A stretch of DNA of 5,236 bases, taken from positions 1 through 5,236 of the forward strand of contig JAGQKX010000051.1 in NCBI GenBank assembly GCA_020429905.1, written 5' to 3'. Below are positions 1 to 5,236 of this stretch, piece by piece. This DNA comes from a candidate division WWE3 bacterium. GTDB taxonomy: Bacteria; Patescibacteriota; 4484-211; JAGQKX01. The notes beneath the pieces were generated by a model. The model made no database searches, had not been told where the DNA came from, and worked only from the letters and a program-made list of their open reading frames with translations. Each line of letters opens with the position of its first letter. Position 1 is the stretch's first letter. The position numbers were made by a program, and so were the translations under genes.

Positions 1-462
1 AGAATGCGCGCATTGGGAAACCTGCAAGAATCAAAGAATTTTCAAAATAAAGAATTATTGAGGCAGCAGGAAGAGCTAGAAGCACGACGAACGCGTCTCG
101 AAAACAATCTTCATGAATTGATGCGAAATTTCCAATTTCGCACGAATCCAGACCGAGAGATATTTAAGCTTTTCAACCTGGTGTTAGCGGAAATTTCGGG
201 GAACGGAAGACAAATTAATGAGTCACGATTAAACACTCTAAGTGATGCATTGCAAAACCACTATATGTTTTATGATGCAACATATCGATCGAAGCGTGAA
301 TTGTGGCAAGCGACAGGTAAGGGTGAAGACTCTATGCGTAGGTACGAAGATCGGCGTGCCGTTGTTGATTCTGTACGGCTACAAGTCTTTAATCTTGAGT
401 TTAACTTGAAACGAATACATGAAATTCAGGAAGAAATGGCGAAAAATAAAAACTCTCATTGA
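1..462 (+). CDS. Hypothetical coiled-coil protein, C-terminal part (5' end probably outside window)
   Basis: I do not recognise this protein family. The frame is open from the first base. The first ATG is at position 4, with only three bases before it, so neither a promoter nor a ribosome binding site can be judged; the gene is most likely truncated by the window edge. Counting from that ATG there are 152 residues, hydrophilic and rich in Glu, Arg, Lys, Gln and Asn. No signal peptide or membrane segment is seen. Residues about 5-45 look like a coiled coil (ELLRQQEELEARRTRLENNL). A second helical, charged stretch spans about 105-148. A mixed region lies between them (FKLFNLVLAEISG, then HYMFYDATY). 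The gene ends in TGA at 460-462 and overlaps the convergent permease gene by 7 nt. A cytoplasmic structural or scaffold role is possible but unsupported. Confidence 0.6.
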   Translation, partial: RMRALGNLQESKNFQNKELLRQQEELEARRTRLENNLHELMRNFQFRTNPDREIFKLFNLVLAEISGNGRQINESRLNTLSDALQNHYMFYDATYRSKRELWQATGKGEDSMRRYEDRRAVVDSVRLQVFNLEFNLKRIHEIQEEMAKNKNSH

Positions 463-1238
463 TTTCGTTCATTATTAATAAAGAGATACGTTCCAACTAT
501 CACACAAATTCCAAAAATTAAGCCACAGACTGCTAAATTGTAGCCCACTGAGTTAAGTACGGTTGCACCATATTCTGGACGCCCGGCATAATAAATTCCT
601 CGAATCAGATCCACCGCATAGCGCATCGGGGAAATTCTTGATAATACATCAAGGATAGTTGGAAGCTCTCTGATAGGGTTAAACACACCGGCCAGAAAAA
701 ATTGAGGGAAAATTAAAAAAGGAAAAATCTGATTTGCAGCCCGTTCACTGCTCAGATTTGACAGAACTAAGACTCCAAATGCTCCCCCCATAAAACAAAC
801 GACCAATGAAAATGGAAGAAGCCAGATAATATCGTGAAACGATAAGGGAATTCTAATAATGAATCCAAAGACAATTATTCCAACTCCCTGGATTAGGGCT
901 ACAATTGACTCCCCGAAGATTTTTCCGATAATAATTGAATATCGGGAAATCGGTGAGACAAACATTTCCCGGCTGAAATCATTCTGACGATCTTCAATGA
1001 GAGAAATAACACCGGCAGCTGCCGATTGAAACAGCGTCTGGCCTAAAACACCGGTGAAAATAAATGTCGTAATATTGAATCCCAGTTCGTCACCCCAATT
1101 GGATTGAAGGCTTCCTCCTAATGCTCCAATAAAGAGGATTGGGAAAATAAAGGTTGCCGCAATCCGGGAGCGATCTCGTAAAAATTTTAAGAAATCACGT
1201 AAGGCAATGATCAAAATGGCACTAATTTCCCGTTTCAT
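456..1238 (-). CDS. ABC-2 type exporter permease subunit (DrrB-like)
   Basis: This is the membrane subunit of an ABC-2 family exporter, expected to pair with the ATPase encoded just upstream. With the start at 1238 it has 260 residues, a usual length for DrrB-type permeases. About six hydrophobic segments are visible, near residues 27-42, 57-80, 102-123, 133-155, 170-190 and 232-254. Two family hallmarks are present. One is a cytoplasmic coupling-helix region after segment 2 (EDRQNDFSREMFVSPISR, about 82-99) running into GKIFGE. The other is FLAGVFNPIRELP, followed by the SPMRYAVDLIRG segment before the last helix. A longer frame opens at 1280, but the ATG at 1236-1238 has a perfect AGGAGG six bases upstream and is chosen. 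The start overlaps the end of the ATPase gene by 17 nt, so translation is probably coupled. Substrate cannot be inferred; drugs, lipids and polysaccharide precursors are all possible for this family. Confidence 0.9.
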   Translation of the reverse strand: MKREISAILIIALRDFLKFLRDRSRIAATFIFPILFIGALGGSLQSNWGDELGFNITTFIFTGVLGQTLFQSAAAGVISLIEDRQNDFSREMFVSPISRYSIIIGKIFGESIVALIQGVGIIVFGFIIRIPLSFHDIIWLLPFSLVVCFMGGAFGVLVLSNLSSERAANQIFPFLIFPQFFLAGVFNPIRELPTILDVLSRISPMRYAVDLIRGIYYAGRPEYGATVLNSVGYNLAVCGLIFGICVIVGTYLFINNERNQ

Positions 1239-2175
1239 GTTTATCCTCCTCTGCAACGATTGAAAGGTACGCTTCCTCAATCGTTGGTATATGGGTCTCT
1301 AGCGTAGTTAATGGGGTTTGTATGCTCTGAATAATCTCTTGAACAGACAGATCGTGAATAAACACTTTGACTAATTCTCCGTCTTCGAATCTAAGATTAT
1401 GGTTGTGTAGTTCAGCGAACAACTTGTTCTTGTCTTCAGTATCGACAAGGAGATAGTTTTCGATAAGGTCTTGTTTGATTTTTCGCGGGGTGCCGATGGT
1501 GATAATTTTGCCATGATGAAGAATACAGACCCGATCAGCCTCCTCGGCTTCATCAAGATAGTGTGTCGTTAAAAAGATGGTAATCTTTTTTTCTTTACGG
1601 ATTTGTTGCATATAGGTCCATAACGTTTTGCGACTGGCGGGATCAAGGCCAGTTGTTGGTTCGTCTAAGAAAAGAACTCTTGGTTCATGCATTAATCCTC
1701 TAATGATCTCTAATTTTCGCTTCATCCCACCACTAAATGTCTTTATGGGTTTAAACATTTCGTCTTTAATTTCAAGTATTTCGGCAAGTTCATTTATTTT
1801 ATTTTTGTATGAGGTGGGCATCATCGAATACGAAGGTCTGAACGGATAGAGACCATACAAGATCGTATGGAAGCGGACGTTTTCTTCGGCGGTAAGATTA
1901 AGATCAAGGCTCGGCTGTTGAAAAATAATCCCAATTTGTTGGCGGACTGATTTAGGGTCGATATCAATGTTATATCCGTGGATGATAATTTCTCCAGAAG
2001 TTTTGGCCAATGTTGTTGTGAGAATAGAAATGGTAGTCGTCTTGCCCGCCCCATTGGGCCCGAGTAAAGTAAAAAGTTCTCCTTCTTCCACATTAAAAGA
2101 AATATCGTTTACCGCCTTACGGTCGGATTTTTTATACTGCTTAACTAGATTTTTTACGTTGATAACTCCCGGCAC
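1222..2175 (-). CDS. ABC exporter ATP-binding subunit (DrrA-like)
   Basis: This is the ATPase that powers the ABC-2 permease encoded directly downstream. With a GTG start at 2175 it has 317 residues, typical for DrrA-type subunits. Visible motifs: Walker A GPNGAGKTT (39-47), Q-loop IIFQQPSLD (83-91), ABC signature FSGGMKRKLE (147-156), Walker B LFLDEP (168-173), D-loop GLDP (176-179) and switch His205 in LTTHYLDEAEE. The roughly 100-residue C-terminal extension after the ATPase core is usual in DrrA relatives. A longer segment, LYPFRPSYSMMPTSYKNK (about 109-126), sits between the Q-loop and the signature, where shorter homologues have only a few residues. An upstream TTG/ATG extension of this frame to 2277 is rejected. 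It would cross the divergent promoter and overlap the phosphoesterase gene, and the domain begins right after the GTG (VINVKNLVKQY). No Shine-Dalgarno sequence is present; a TACAAT box ends 7 nt before the GTG. Confidence 0.92.
   Translation of the reverse strand: MPGVINVKNLVKQYKKSDRKAVNDISFNVEEGELFTLLGPNGAGKTTTISILTTTLAKTSGEIIIHGYNIDIDPKSVRQQIGIIFQQPSLDLNLTAEENVRFHTILYGLYPFRPSYSMMPTSYKNKINELAEILEIKDEMFKPIKTFSGGMKRKLEIIRGLMHEPRVLFLDEPTTGLDPASRKTLWTYMQQIRKEKKITIFLTTHYLDEAEEADRVCILHHGKIITIGTPRKIKQDLIENYLLVDTEDKNKLFAELHNHNLRFEDGELVKVFIHDLSVQEIIQSIQTPLTTLETHIPTIEEAYLSIVAEEDKHETGN
1245..1250 (-). promoter_or_regulatory. Perfect Shine-Dalgarno sequence of the permease gene
   Basis: On the minus strand the sequence reads AGGAGG, then ATAAAC, then ATG, which gives an ideal 6-nt spacing. 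It lies inside the last codons of the ATPase gene. It decides the permease start at 1238 rather than the earlier in-frame ATG at 1280. It is the only strong Shine-Dalgarno I find in front of any complete gene in the window. Confidence 0.88.
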
Positions 2176-2182
2176 ATCAAAA

Positions 2183-2188
2183 ATTGTA
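2183..2188 (-). promoter_or_regulatory. -10 box of the ABC exporter operon, leaderless type
   Basis: On the minus strand, TACAAT is preceded directly by TGG, giving an extended -10 element (TGnTACAAT). It is followed by TTTTGAT and then the GTG start at 2175. The 7-nt distance puts the expected transcription start at or next to the first base of the start codon. No good -35 hexamer is visible at the standard distance (about 2206-2211). Confidence 0.7.
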
Positions 2189-2235
2189 CCAGAGACAGAT
2201 GATATACGGAAAATGTCTAATAATAAGAATTGAGA

Positions 2236-2241
2236 TATAAT
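2236..2241 (+). promoter_or_regulatory. -10 box of the metallophosphoesterase gene, leaderless type
   Basis: This is a consensus TATAAT followed by CGTTCG and the GTG at 2248. The 6-nt gap is the normal distance from a -10 box to the +1 base, so the mRNA probably begins with the start codon. The region near 2213-2218 gives no convincing -35. The box rules out the in-frame TTG at 2230 as the start, because that codon lies upstream of the box. Confidence 0.75.
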
Positions 2242-2247
2242 CGTTCG

Positions 2248-2904
2248 GTGAAGACGCTTATCATTTCTGACACACATCTCGGTAAAGAATTAAACATTCC
2301 CAAATATGATTATCTTCGAACGATTATTGAACCGGCAGATACAGTCATAATCAACGGGGATTTTTGGGACTACATCTATCAATCGTTTGATGAATTTGTC
2401 CTCTCACCTTGGAATAAATTGTTCGATTTGCTCAAAGAAAGGCGGACAGTTTATTTATATGGAAACCATGATCGAGAAGAGTGGTGTGACGATCGCGTGT
2501 TTCAATTTTCTGATAGCCAAGGTGACCATTATGTTCTTAAATCTGGAGGGGCAAGTTTTTATCTAACACACGGCCATATCTATACTTTGACTGAAATAAT
2601 ACATAATCGAACCAATCTTACCCTAGAAAAGATTGGGTGGTATTGCTCTGATTTTGTTGAGAAGATGGGAACTGCACTTTTAGGAGAGGATTTTTATGTC
2701 TTAGTTCAAGAAATAAATGAGGAAATAAAAAGAAAAACGAGCCTTATGAGTAAAAATAACGACTTTGTAATTTGTGGACATACGCATCGGGCAGAGTTTG
2801 ATACGCCGCATCGATTCATTAACTCCGGTGTAAATCGGTATGGTATCGGGCAATATCTCATGATTGAAGATGGAGAGGTATCACAATACTCCGTAAGGTA
2901 CTAG
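2248..2904 (+). CDS. Calcineurin-like metallophosphoesterase (LpxH-like fold, substrate unknown)
   Basis: This is a predicted two-metal phosphohydrolase of 218 residues when read from the GTG at 2248. The full metallophosphoesterase signature is present: DTH (D8, H10), GDFWD (D38), GNHD (N73, H74), HGH (H108, H110) and GHTHR (H178, H180). No signal peptide or membrane segment is seen, so it is probably cytoplasmic. About 65 mostly helical residues separate HGH from GHTH. This resembles the helical lid of UDP-2,3-diacylglucosamine hydrolase (LpxH) and related enzymes, but also that of uncharacterised phosphoesterases. Without lipid A genes nearby I do not assign LpxH. It is divergent to the ABC exporter and 34 bp upstream of ychF, which has its own -10 box. 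The start rests on the leaderless promoter and on the domain beginning directly at KTLIISDTH. The family assignment is firm; the substrate is not known. Confidence 0.9.
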   Translation: MKTLIISDTHLGKELNIPKYDYLRTIIEPADTVIINGDFWDYIYQSFDEFVLSPWNKLFDLLKERRTVYLYGNHDREEWCDDRVFQFSDSQGDHYVLKSGGASFYLTHGHIYTLTEIIHNRTNLTLEKIGWYCSDFVEKMGTALLGEDFYVLVQEINEEIKRKTSLMSKNNDFVICGHTHRAEFDTPHRFINSGVNRYGIGQYLMIEDGEVSQYSVRY

Positions 2905-2926
2905 GGAAATATTTGCATGAACATAC

Positions 2927-2932
2927 TATAAT
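2927..2932 (+). promoter_or_regulatory. -10 box of ychF, leaderless type
   Basis: This is a consensus TATAAT followed by ACGCCC and the ATG at 2939, again with a 6-nt gap. There is no Shine-Dalgarno in the 34 bp between the genes and no clear -35 around 2904-2909. The box means ychF can be transcribed independently of the phosphoesterase gene, although read-through is also possible because no terminator separates them. Confidence 0.75.
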
Positions 2933-2938
2933 ACGCCC

Positions 2939-3991
2939 ATGTCATTACAAGCTGGATTTGTTGGGTTACCCAACGTAGGAAAATCAACGTTATTCAATGC
3001 CCTTCTTTCGCGCCAGGTCGCTGAAGCTGCAAATTATCCATTCTGTACGATTGAGCCTAATGTTGGGGTTGTAGAGGTTCCCGATGAGAGGTTGCCTAAT
3101 CTGGCGGAAATCGTTCATTCTTCTAAACTTGTGCCCGCTGCAGTTGAATTTGTTGATATCGCTGGTTTGGTTGAGGGAGCTCATAAAGGGGAAGGATTAG
3201 GGAATCAATTTTTGACGCATATTCGTGAGGTTAATGCGATTATCTTTGTTTTACGAAATTTTAGTGATCCAAATGTAACTAAGGCTGGTAGCACCACTCC
3301 TGCGGACGATCTCCATATATTAGAAACCGAGTTGCAGTTAGCCGATTTAAATGTACTAGAGAAACAAAAAGAACCAAAAGGCAACGTTACCAAAGAAGAA
3401 AAAATTCGTTGGTCCGCAGTGCAAAAAATTCGGCTCCTGTTAGAAGATGGTCAAAATGCTCGCGAAGCTGATCTTACCGAAGATGAAGAGAAAGAGATAA
3501 AATCGTTTTCCTTGTTGACGAAGAAACCAGCGATTGTGGTGCTAAATTCAGACGAAGAAACAGTAGCTGAGAATAAACAAGTCGCCAACTATTTGACGAT
3601 CTCACTTTGTGCAAAATTAGAAGAGCAGATGAATGGTCTTGATGTTTCAGAGCGTAAAGAGCTATTGGAAGCGTATGGCATTAATGAACCTGGTTTATCA
3701 ACACTCATAAAAACTGCATATGCGTTGCTTGGCTTAATCACATTTCTAACTGCGGGAGAAAAAGAAGTCCGAGCCTGGCCTATCCGCGATGGATTTAAGG
3801 CACCAGAAGCGGCGGGAACTATCCATACTGATTTTGAGAAAGGTTTTGTTAAAGCGAAAGTAGTCACGTATGATGAATTCGTCAGTCATAACGGGTGGAA
3901 AGGATCTCAGGAAGCTGGAAAAGTCAGACTCGAAGGAAAAGAATATATCGTGAGAGAAGGGGACGTGATTGAGTTTATGGTAAATACCTAA
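2939..3991 (+). CDS. ychF: YchF/OLA1-family ribosome-associated GTPase/ATPase
   Basis: YchF is a universally conserved Obg-related P-loop NTPase that binds ribosomes and prefers ATP in characterised members. It is linked to stress and translation control. The protein has 350 residues, slightly shorter than the usual 363 or so. Visible motifs: P-loop GLPNVGKST (9-17), the family-specific NYPFCTIEPN (32-41), G3 DIAGLVEGAHKGEGLGN (73-89) and a degenerate G4, NSDE (203-206), in place of NKxD, as expected for YchF. The helical insertion (about 138-178) is shorter than in E. coli. The C-terminal TGS domain (about 265-348) has the conserved KEVRAWPI, AAGTIHTDFEKGFVKA and EGKEYIVREGDV segments. Glu79 stands where most homologues have Lys (LVKGA). 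The ATG at 2939 is supported by the N-terminal alignment and by the -10 box 6 nt upstream; there is no Shine-Dalgarno. It ends in TAA. Confidence 0.97.
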   Translation: MSLQAGFVGLPNVGKSTLFNALLSRQVAEAANYPFCTIEPNVGVVEVPDERLPNLAEIVHSSKLVPAAVEFVDIAGLVEGAHKGEGLGNQFLTHIREVNAIIFVLRNFSDPNVTKAGSTTPADDLHILETELQLADLNVLEKQKEPKGNVTKEEKIRWSAVQKIRLLLEDGQNAREADLTEDEEKEIKSFSLLTKKPAIVVLNSDEETVAENKQVANYLTISLCAKLEEQMNGLDVSERKELLEAYGINEPGLSTLIKTAYALLGLITFLTAGEKEVRAWPIRDGFKAPEAAGTIHTDFEKGFVKAKVVTYDEFVSHNGWKGSQEAGKVRLEGKEYIVREGDVIEFMVNT

Positions 3992-4021
3992 AGCTACTTT
4001 CTTTTTTTCTTTATTCGCCTC

Positions 4022-4027
4022 TATAAT
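4022..4027 (+). promoter_or_regulatory. -10 box of the K+ channel gene, leaderless type
   Basis: This is a consensus TATAAT followed by ATACCT and the ATG at 4034, again exactly 6 nt. A T-rich run (3998-4012, with seven consecutive T at 4002-4008) occupies the -35 region instead of a recognisable TTGACA. No ribosome binding site fits between the stop of ychF and the ATG. Confidence 0.75.
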
Positions 4028-4033
4028 ATACCT

Positions 4034-4861
4034 ATGGAAAAACCTGCTGTTACTGTTAAACCTGAACGTGCCCAATCCTGGTTTGAATTGCCCATGCTTA
4101 TCCTGACAGCAATCTTGTTAGTGATTATTCTTGTTCGAGAGCTTTTTGTATTACCTGCTTTCGTTTCATCAATATTGGGGTTGATCGACTGGCTTATTTG
4201 GTTTGCGTTTGCTGTTGAGTTGGTTTTGATGACCTATCTCTCTGAGAAAAAAATTCGGCATTTGGTTACACATTGGTTCGACGTATTAATCGTCTTTTTC
4301 CCGATTTTACGGTTAACACGGCTAGTTCGGATTGTCCAACTTGCGGCATTAGAAGATGTGGGAAATCAGATTTATCGTCTCATCGCCTTGCTCTTTGGTG
4401 ACGACGTATTGCTTATAAGAGTATTTCCACTATTGATCCGTTTTCTTCACCAAGCAAAAGATTTCATCAAAAAATACCGATTTCAATATGTGCTCCTTTC
4501 ATTAGCTATTCTGACCGTCTTTTTGGGTTCTTTAGTAACTCTTTTTGAACGCGGAGATTCTCAAGCAAACATTGTGACGTTTTATGATGGTATTTGGTGG
4601 AGTATCGAAAGCATCACCACGGTAGGATATGGAGATTATTACCCCGTGACGTTTGCGGGGAGATTGATTGGGTTTCTCTTGATGATTTTTGGCATTACTA
4701 CATTTTCTTTAATTACCGCGAGTATTGCTTCACTATTGGTTGGAGAACAAGAGGAAAAAGAAATCGAGAGACTTCATGATCATATTGCTACCTTGGAGCA
4801 AAAGATGAACTCCATTGTGAATGAATCGTCATCAACTTCCTCGACGAATACCATGCCGTAG
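4034..4861 (+). CDS. Six-transmembrane voltage-gated-type potassium channel
   Basis: This is a predicted inner-membrane K+ channel subunit of 275 residues that should assemble as a tetramer. The selectivity filter TTVGYGD (195-201) follows a pore helix (YDGIWWSIESI). Predicted segments: S1 about 19-34; S2 48-68 with acidic E62; S3 81-90 with D83; S4 91-105 with Arg93, Arg96 and Arg99 at every third position (RLTRLVRIV); S5 151-171; S6 210-236. The S2 and S3 acids and the S4 arginines are the usual voltage-sensor signature, though S4 has only three arginines. The S6 region (FGITTFSLITASIAS) and the FERGDSQANIVTFYDG turret resemble small bacterial Kv-like proteins. The cytoplasmic tail has a short charged helix (EEKEIERLHDHIATLEQKMN, 240-259), likely a coiled coil that aids tetramerisation, and a Ser/Thr-rich end. 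No RCK domain or cyclic-nucleotide domain is present. It ends in TAG, 19 bp from the convergent glycosylase gene. Confidence 0.93.
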   Translation: MEKPAVTVKPERAQSWFELPMLILTAILLVIILVRELFVLPAFVSSILGLIDWLIWFAFAVELVLMTYLSEKKIRHLVTHWFDVLIVFFPILRLTRLVRIVQLAALEDVGNQIYRLIALLFGDDVLLIRVFPLLIRFLHQAKDFIKKYRFQYVLLSLAILTVFLGSLVTLFERGDSQANIVTFYDGIWWSIESITTVGYGDYYPVTFAGRLIGFLLMIFGITTFSLITASIASLLVGEQEEKEIERLHDHIATLEQKMNSIVNESSSTSSTNTMP

Positions 4862-4880
4862 ATGTGAATTCACCTATATT

Positions 4881-5236
4881 TCAAGTGTGTGTATCTGCGA
4901 TCTTTTTCAAAATAGCCATATCGTGTTCAAGTACTGATCGTTGGCTTCCGTTATACAGAGCTACGGCGGGATGGTAGAGTGGAATCAAAATGATAGATCC
5001 ATAAGAAACACGCGTCTTAAACGCTTGACCGTGGAGCTGAGAGATAGTCTGGTTTGCATCAGGAATATGACATAGTTCAAGCATAAATTTCATTGAGAAC
5101 CGTCCGAGTGTAGCCAGGATTTTCGGTTGGATAATTTTTAATAGTTGCAGTAAGAATGGAGAGTAGAGATCTATCTCTTCAGGTAGTGGATCTCTATTTC
5201 CGGGAGGTCTGTCGTTTACAATATTCGAAATATACA
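4881..5236 (-). CDS. Family-4-type uracil-DNA glycosylase, C-terminal part (start outside window)
   Basis: This is a predicted base-excision repair enzyme that removes uracil from DNA. The minus-strand frame is open to the window edge. Counting from the complete codon at 5232-5234 it gives 117 residues before the TGA at 4881-4883. An internal Met at 5093 is not the start, because the upstream codons carry strong family sequence: YISNIVNDRPPGNRDP, then LPEEIDLYSPFL, then KILATLGRFS. Downstream come the LHGQ segment and the active-site motif LYHPAVALYNGS. Missing beyond the edge are the N-terminal GEAPG-type motif and the CxxC pair. Two positions that usually carry Fe-S cysteines are altered: the KCRPP site reads NDRPP, and the Cys in the next helix (EAC-x-P) is replaced within DLYSP. 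Family-4 enzymes usually have about 180-220 residues, so roughly a third to a half is off-window. It converges on the channel gene. Confidence 0.9.
   Translation of the reverse strand, partial: YISNIVNDRPPGNRDPLPEEIDLYSPFLLQLLKIIQPKILATLGRFSMKFMLELCHIPDANQTISQLHGQAFKTRVSYGSIILIPLYHPAVALYNGSQRSVLEHDMAILKKIADTHT

Larger units (their letters stand above)
2176..2247. promoter_or_regulatory. 72-bp divergent promoter region between ABC exporter operon and phosphoesterase
   Basis: The two GTG start codons face away from each other across 72 bp that contain two -10 boxes (minus strand 2183-2188, plus strand 2236-2241). The expected -35 regions, near 2206-2211 and 2213-2218, lie side by side. A small inverted repeat, AGACA (2193-2197) and TGTCT (2214-2218), has arm centres 21 bp apart, about two helical turns. 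It is a weak operator candidate because the arms are only 5 bp long. Confidence 0.55.

Noticed and set aside
2176..2277. N-terminal extension of the ABC ATPase by 34 residues to an ATG at 2277
   Set aside because: It would run through both divergent promoters and overlap the start of the phosphoesterase. The extension has no family similarity, and the GTG at 2175 sits right before the domain.
2913..2918. TTGCAT as a -35 box for ychF
   Set aside because: Only 8 bp separate it from the TATAAT, far from the 16-18 bp needed.
3990..4010. Possible intrinsic terminator after ychF (AAAG-CTA-CTTT followed by a T run)
   Set aside because: The stem is only 4 bp, mostly A-T, and overlaps the ychF stop codon. 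It is too weak to call; the T-rich run may simply be upstream promoter DNA of the channel gene.
3746..4075. Minus-strand open frame of 109 codons across the end of ychF and the channel start
   Set aside because: It lies antisense to the conserved TGS domain and across the channel promoter. The protein has no recognisable features.
4594..4779. Plus-strand open frame inside the channel gene
   Set aside because: It is an out-of-frame shadow of the S5-S6 coding region. The real frame has the TVGYGD motif, and the shadow has no start signal of its own.
4864..4873. Perfect 10-bp palindrome GTGAATTCAC between the convergent channel and glycosylase genes
   Set aside because: It has no loop and no following T run, so it is not a terminator. 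A single 10-bp palindrome in AT-rich DNA is weak evidence for a binding site.
1..5236. A multi-gene defence, mobile or CRISPR-type system
   Set aside because: No repeats, integrase, transposase, nuclease cassette or RNA gene is visible. The genes are individually recognisable housekeeping or transport genes.

Overview
The window is densely packed bacterial DNA, AT-rich by eye, with very short or overlapping gene junctions. It holds five complete genes in at least four transcription units and two genes cut by the window edges. The genes use TGA, TAG and TAA as stops and show no in-frame TGA, so the standard bacterial code applies. The lineage is not proven. Four clues fit a reduced-genome, Patescibacteria/CPR-like (Parcubacteria-type) bacterium: very compact spacing, transcription-unit-leading genes that appear leaderless, a YchF GTPase with a short helical domain, and a family-4 uracil-DNA glycosylase that has lost visible iron-sulfur cysteines. 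This taxonomic reading is an inference.

Layout: (1) 1-462, plus strand, is the 3' part of an unrecognised coiled-coil protein. (2) 456-2175, minus strand, is a two-gene DrrAB-type ABC exporter operon, ATPase first and then permease, with the reading frames overlapping by 17 nt. (3) 2176-2247 is a 72-bp divergent promoter region. (4) 2248-2904, plus strand, is a calcineurin-like metallophosphoesterase. (5) 2939-3991, plus strand, is the YchF/OLA1 GTPase. (6) 4034-4861, plus strand, is a six-transmembrane voltage-gated-type K+ channel with a TVGYGD filter. (7) 4881-5236, minus strand, is the C-terminal part of a family-4 uracil-DNA glycosylase whose start lies beyond the window. No gene-free stretch exceeds 72 bp.

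The genes do not form one pathway. They are a mix of housekeeping genes (YchF, uracil-DNA glycosylase), membrane transport genes (ABC exporter, K+ channel) and a phosphoesterase of unknown substrate. The most informative shared property is regulatory. Each of the four complete genes that begins a unit has a TATAAT or TACAAT box ending exactly 6 nt (7 nt in one case) before its start codon and no Shine-Dalgarno sequence. The one internal operon gene, the permease, has a perfect AGGAGG. This indicates leaderless initiation for first genes and SD-driven initiation for internal genes. No new multi-gene system, mobile element, RNA gene or CRISPR array is visible.
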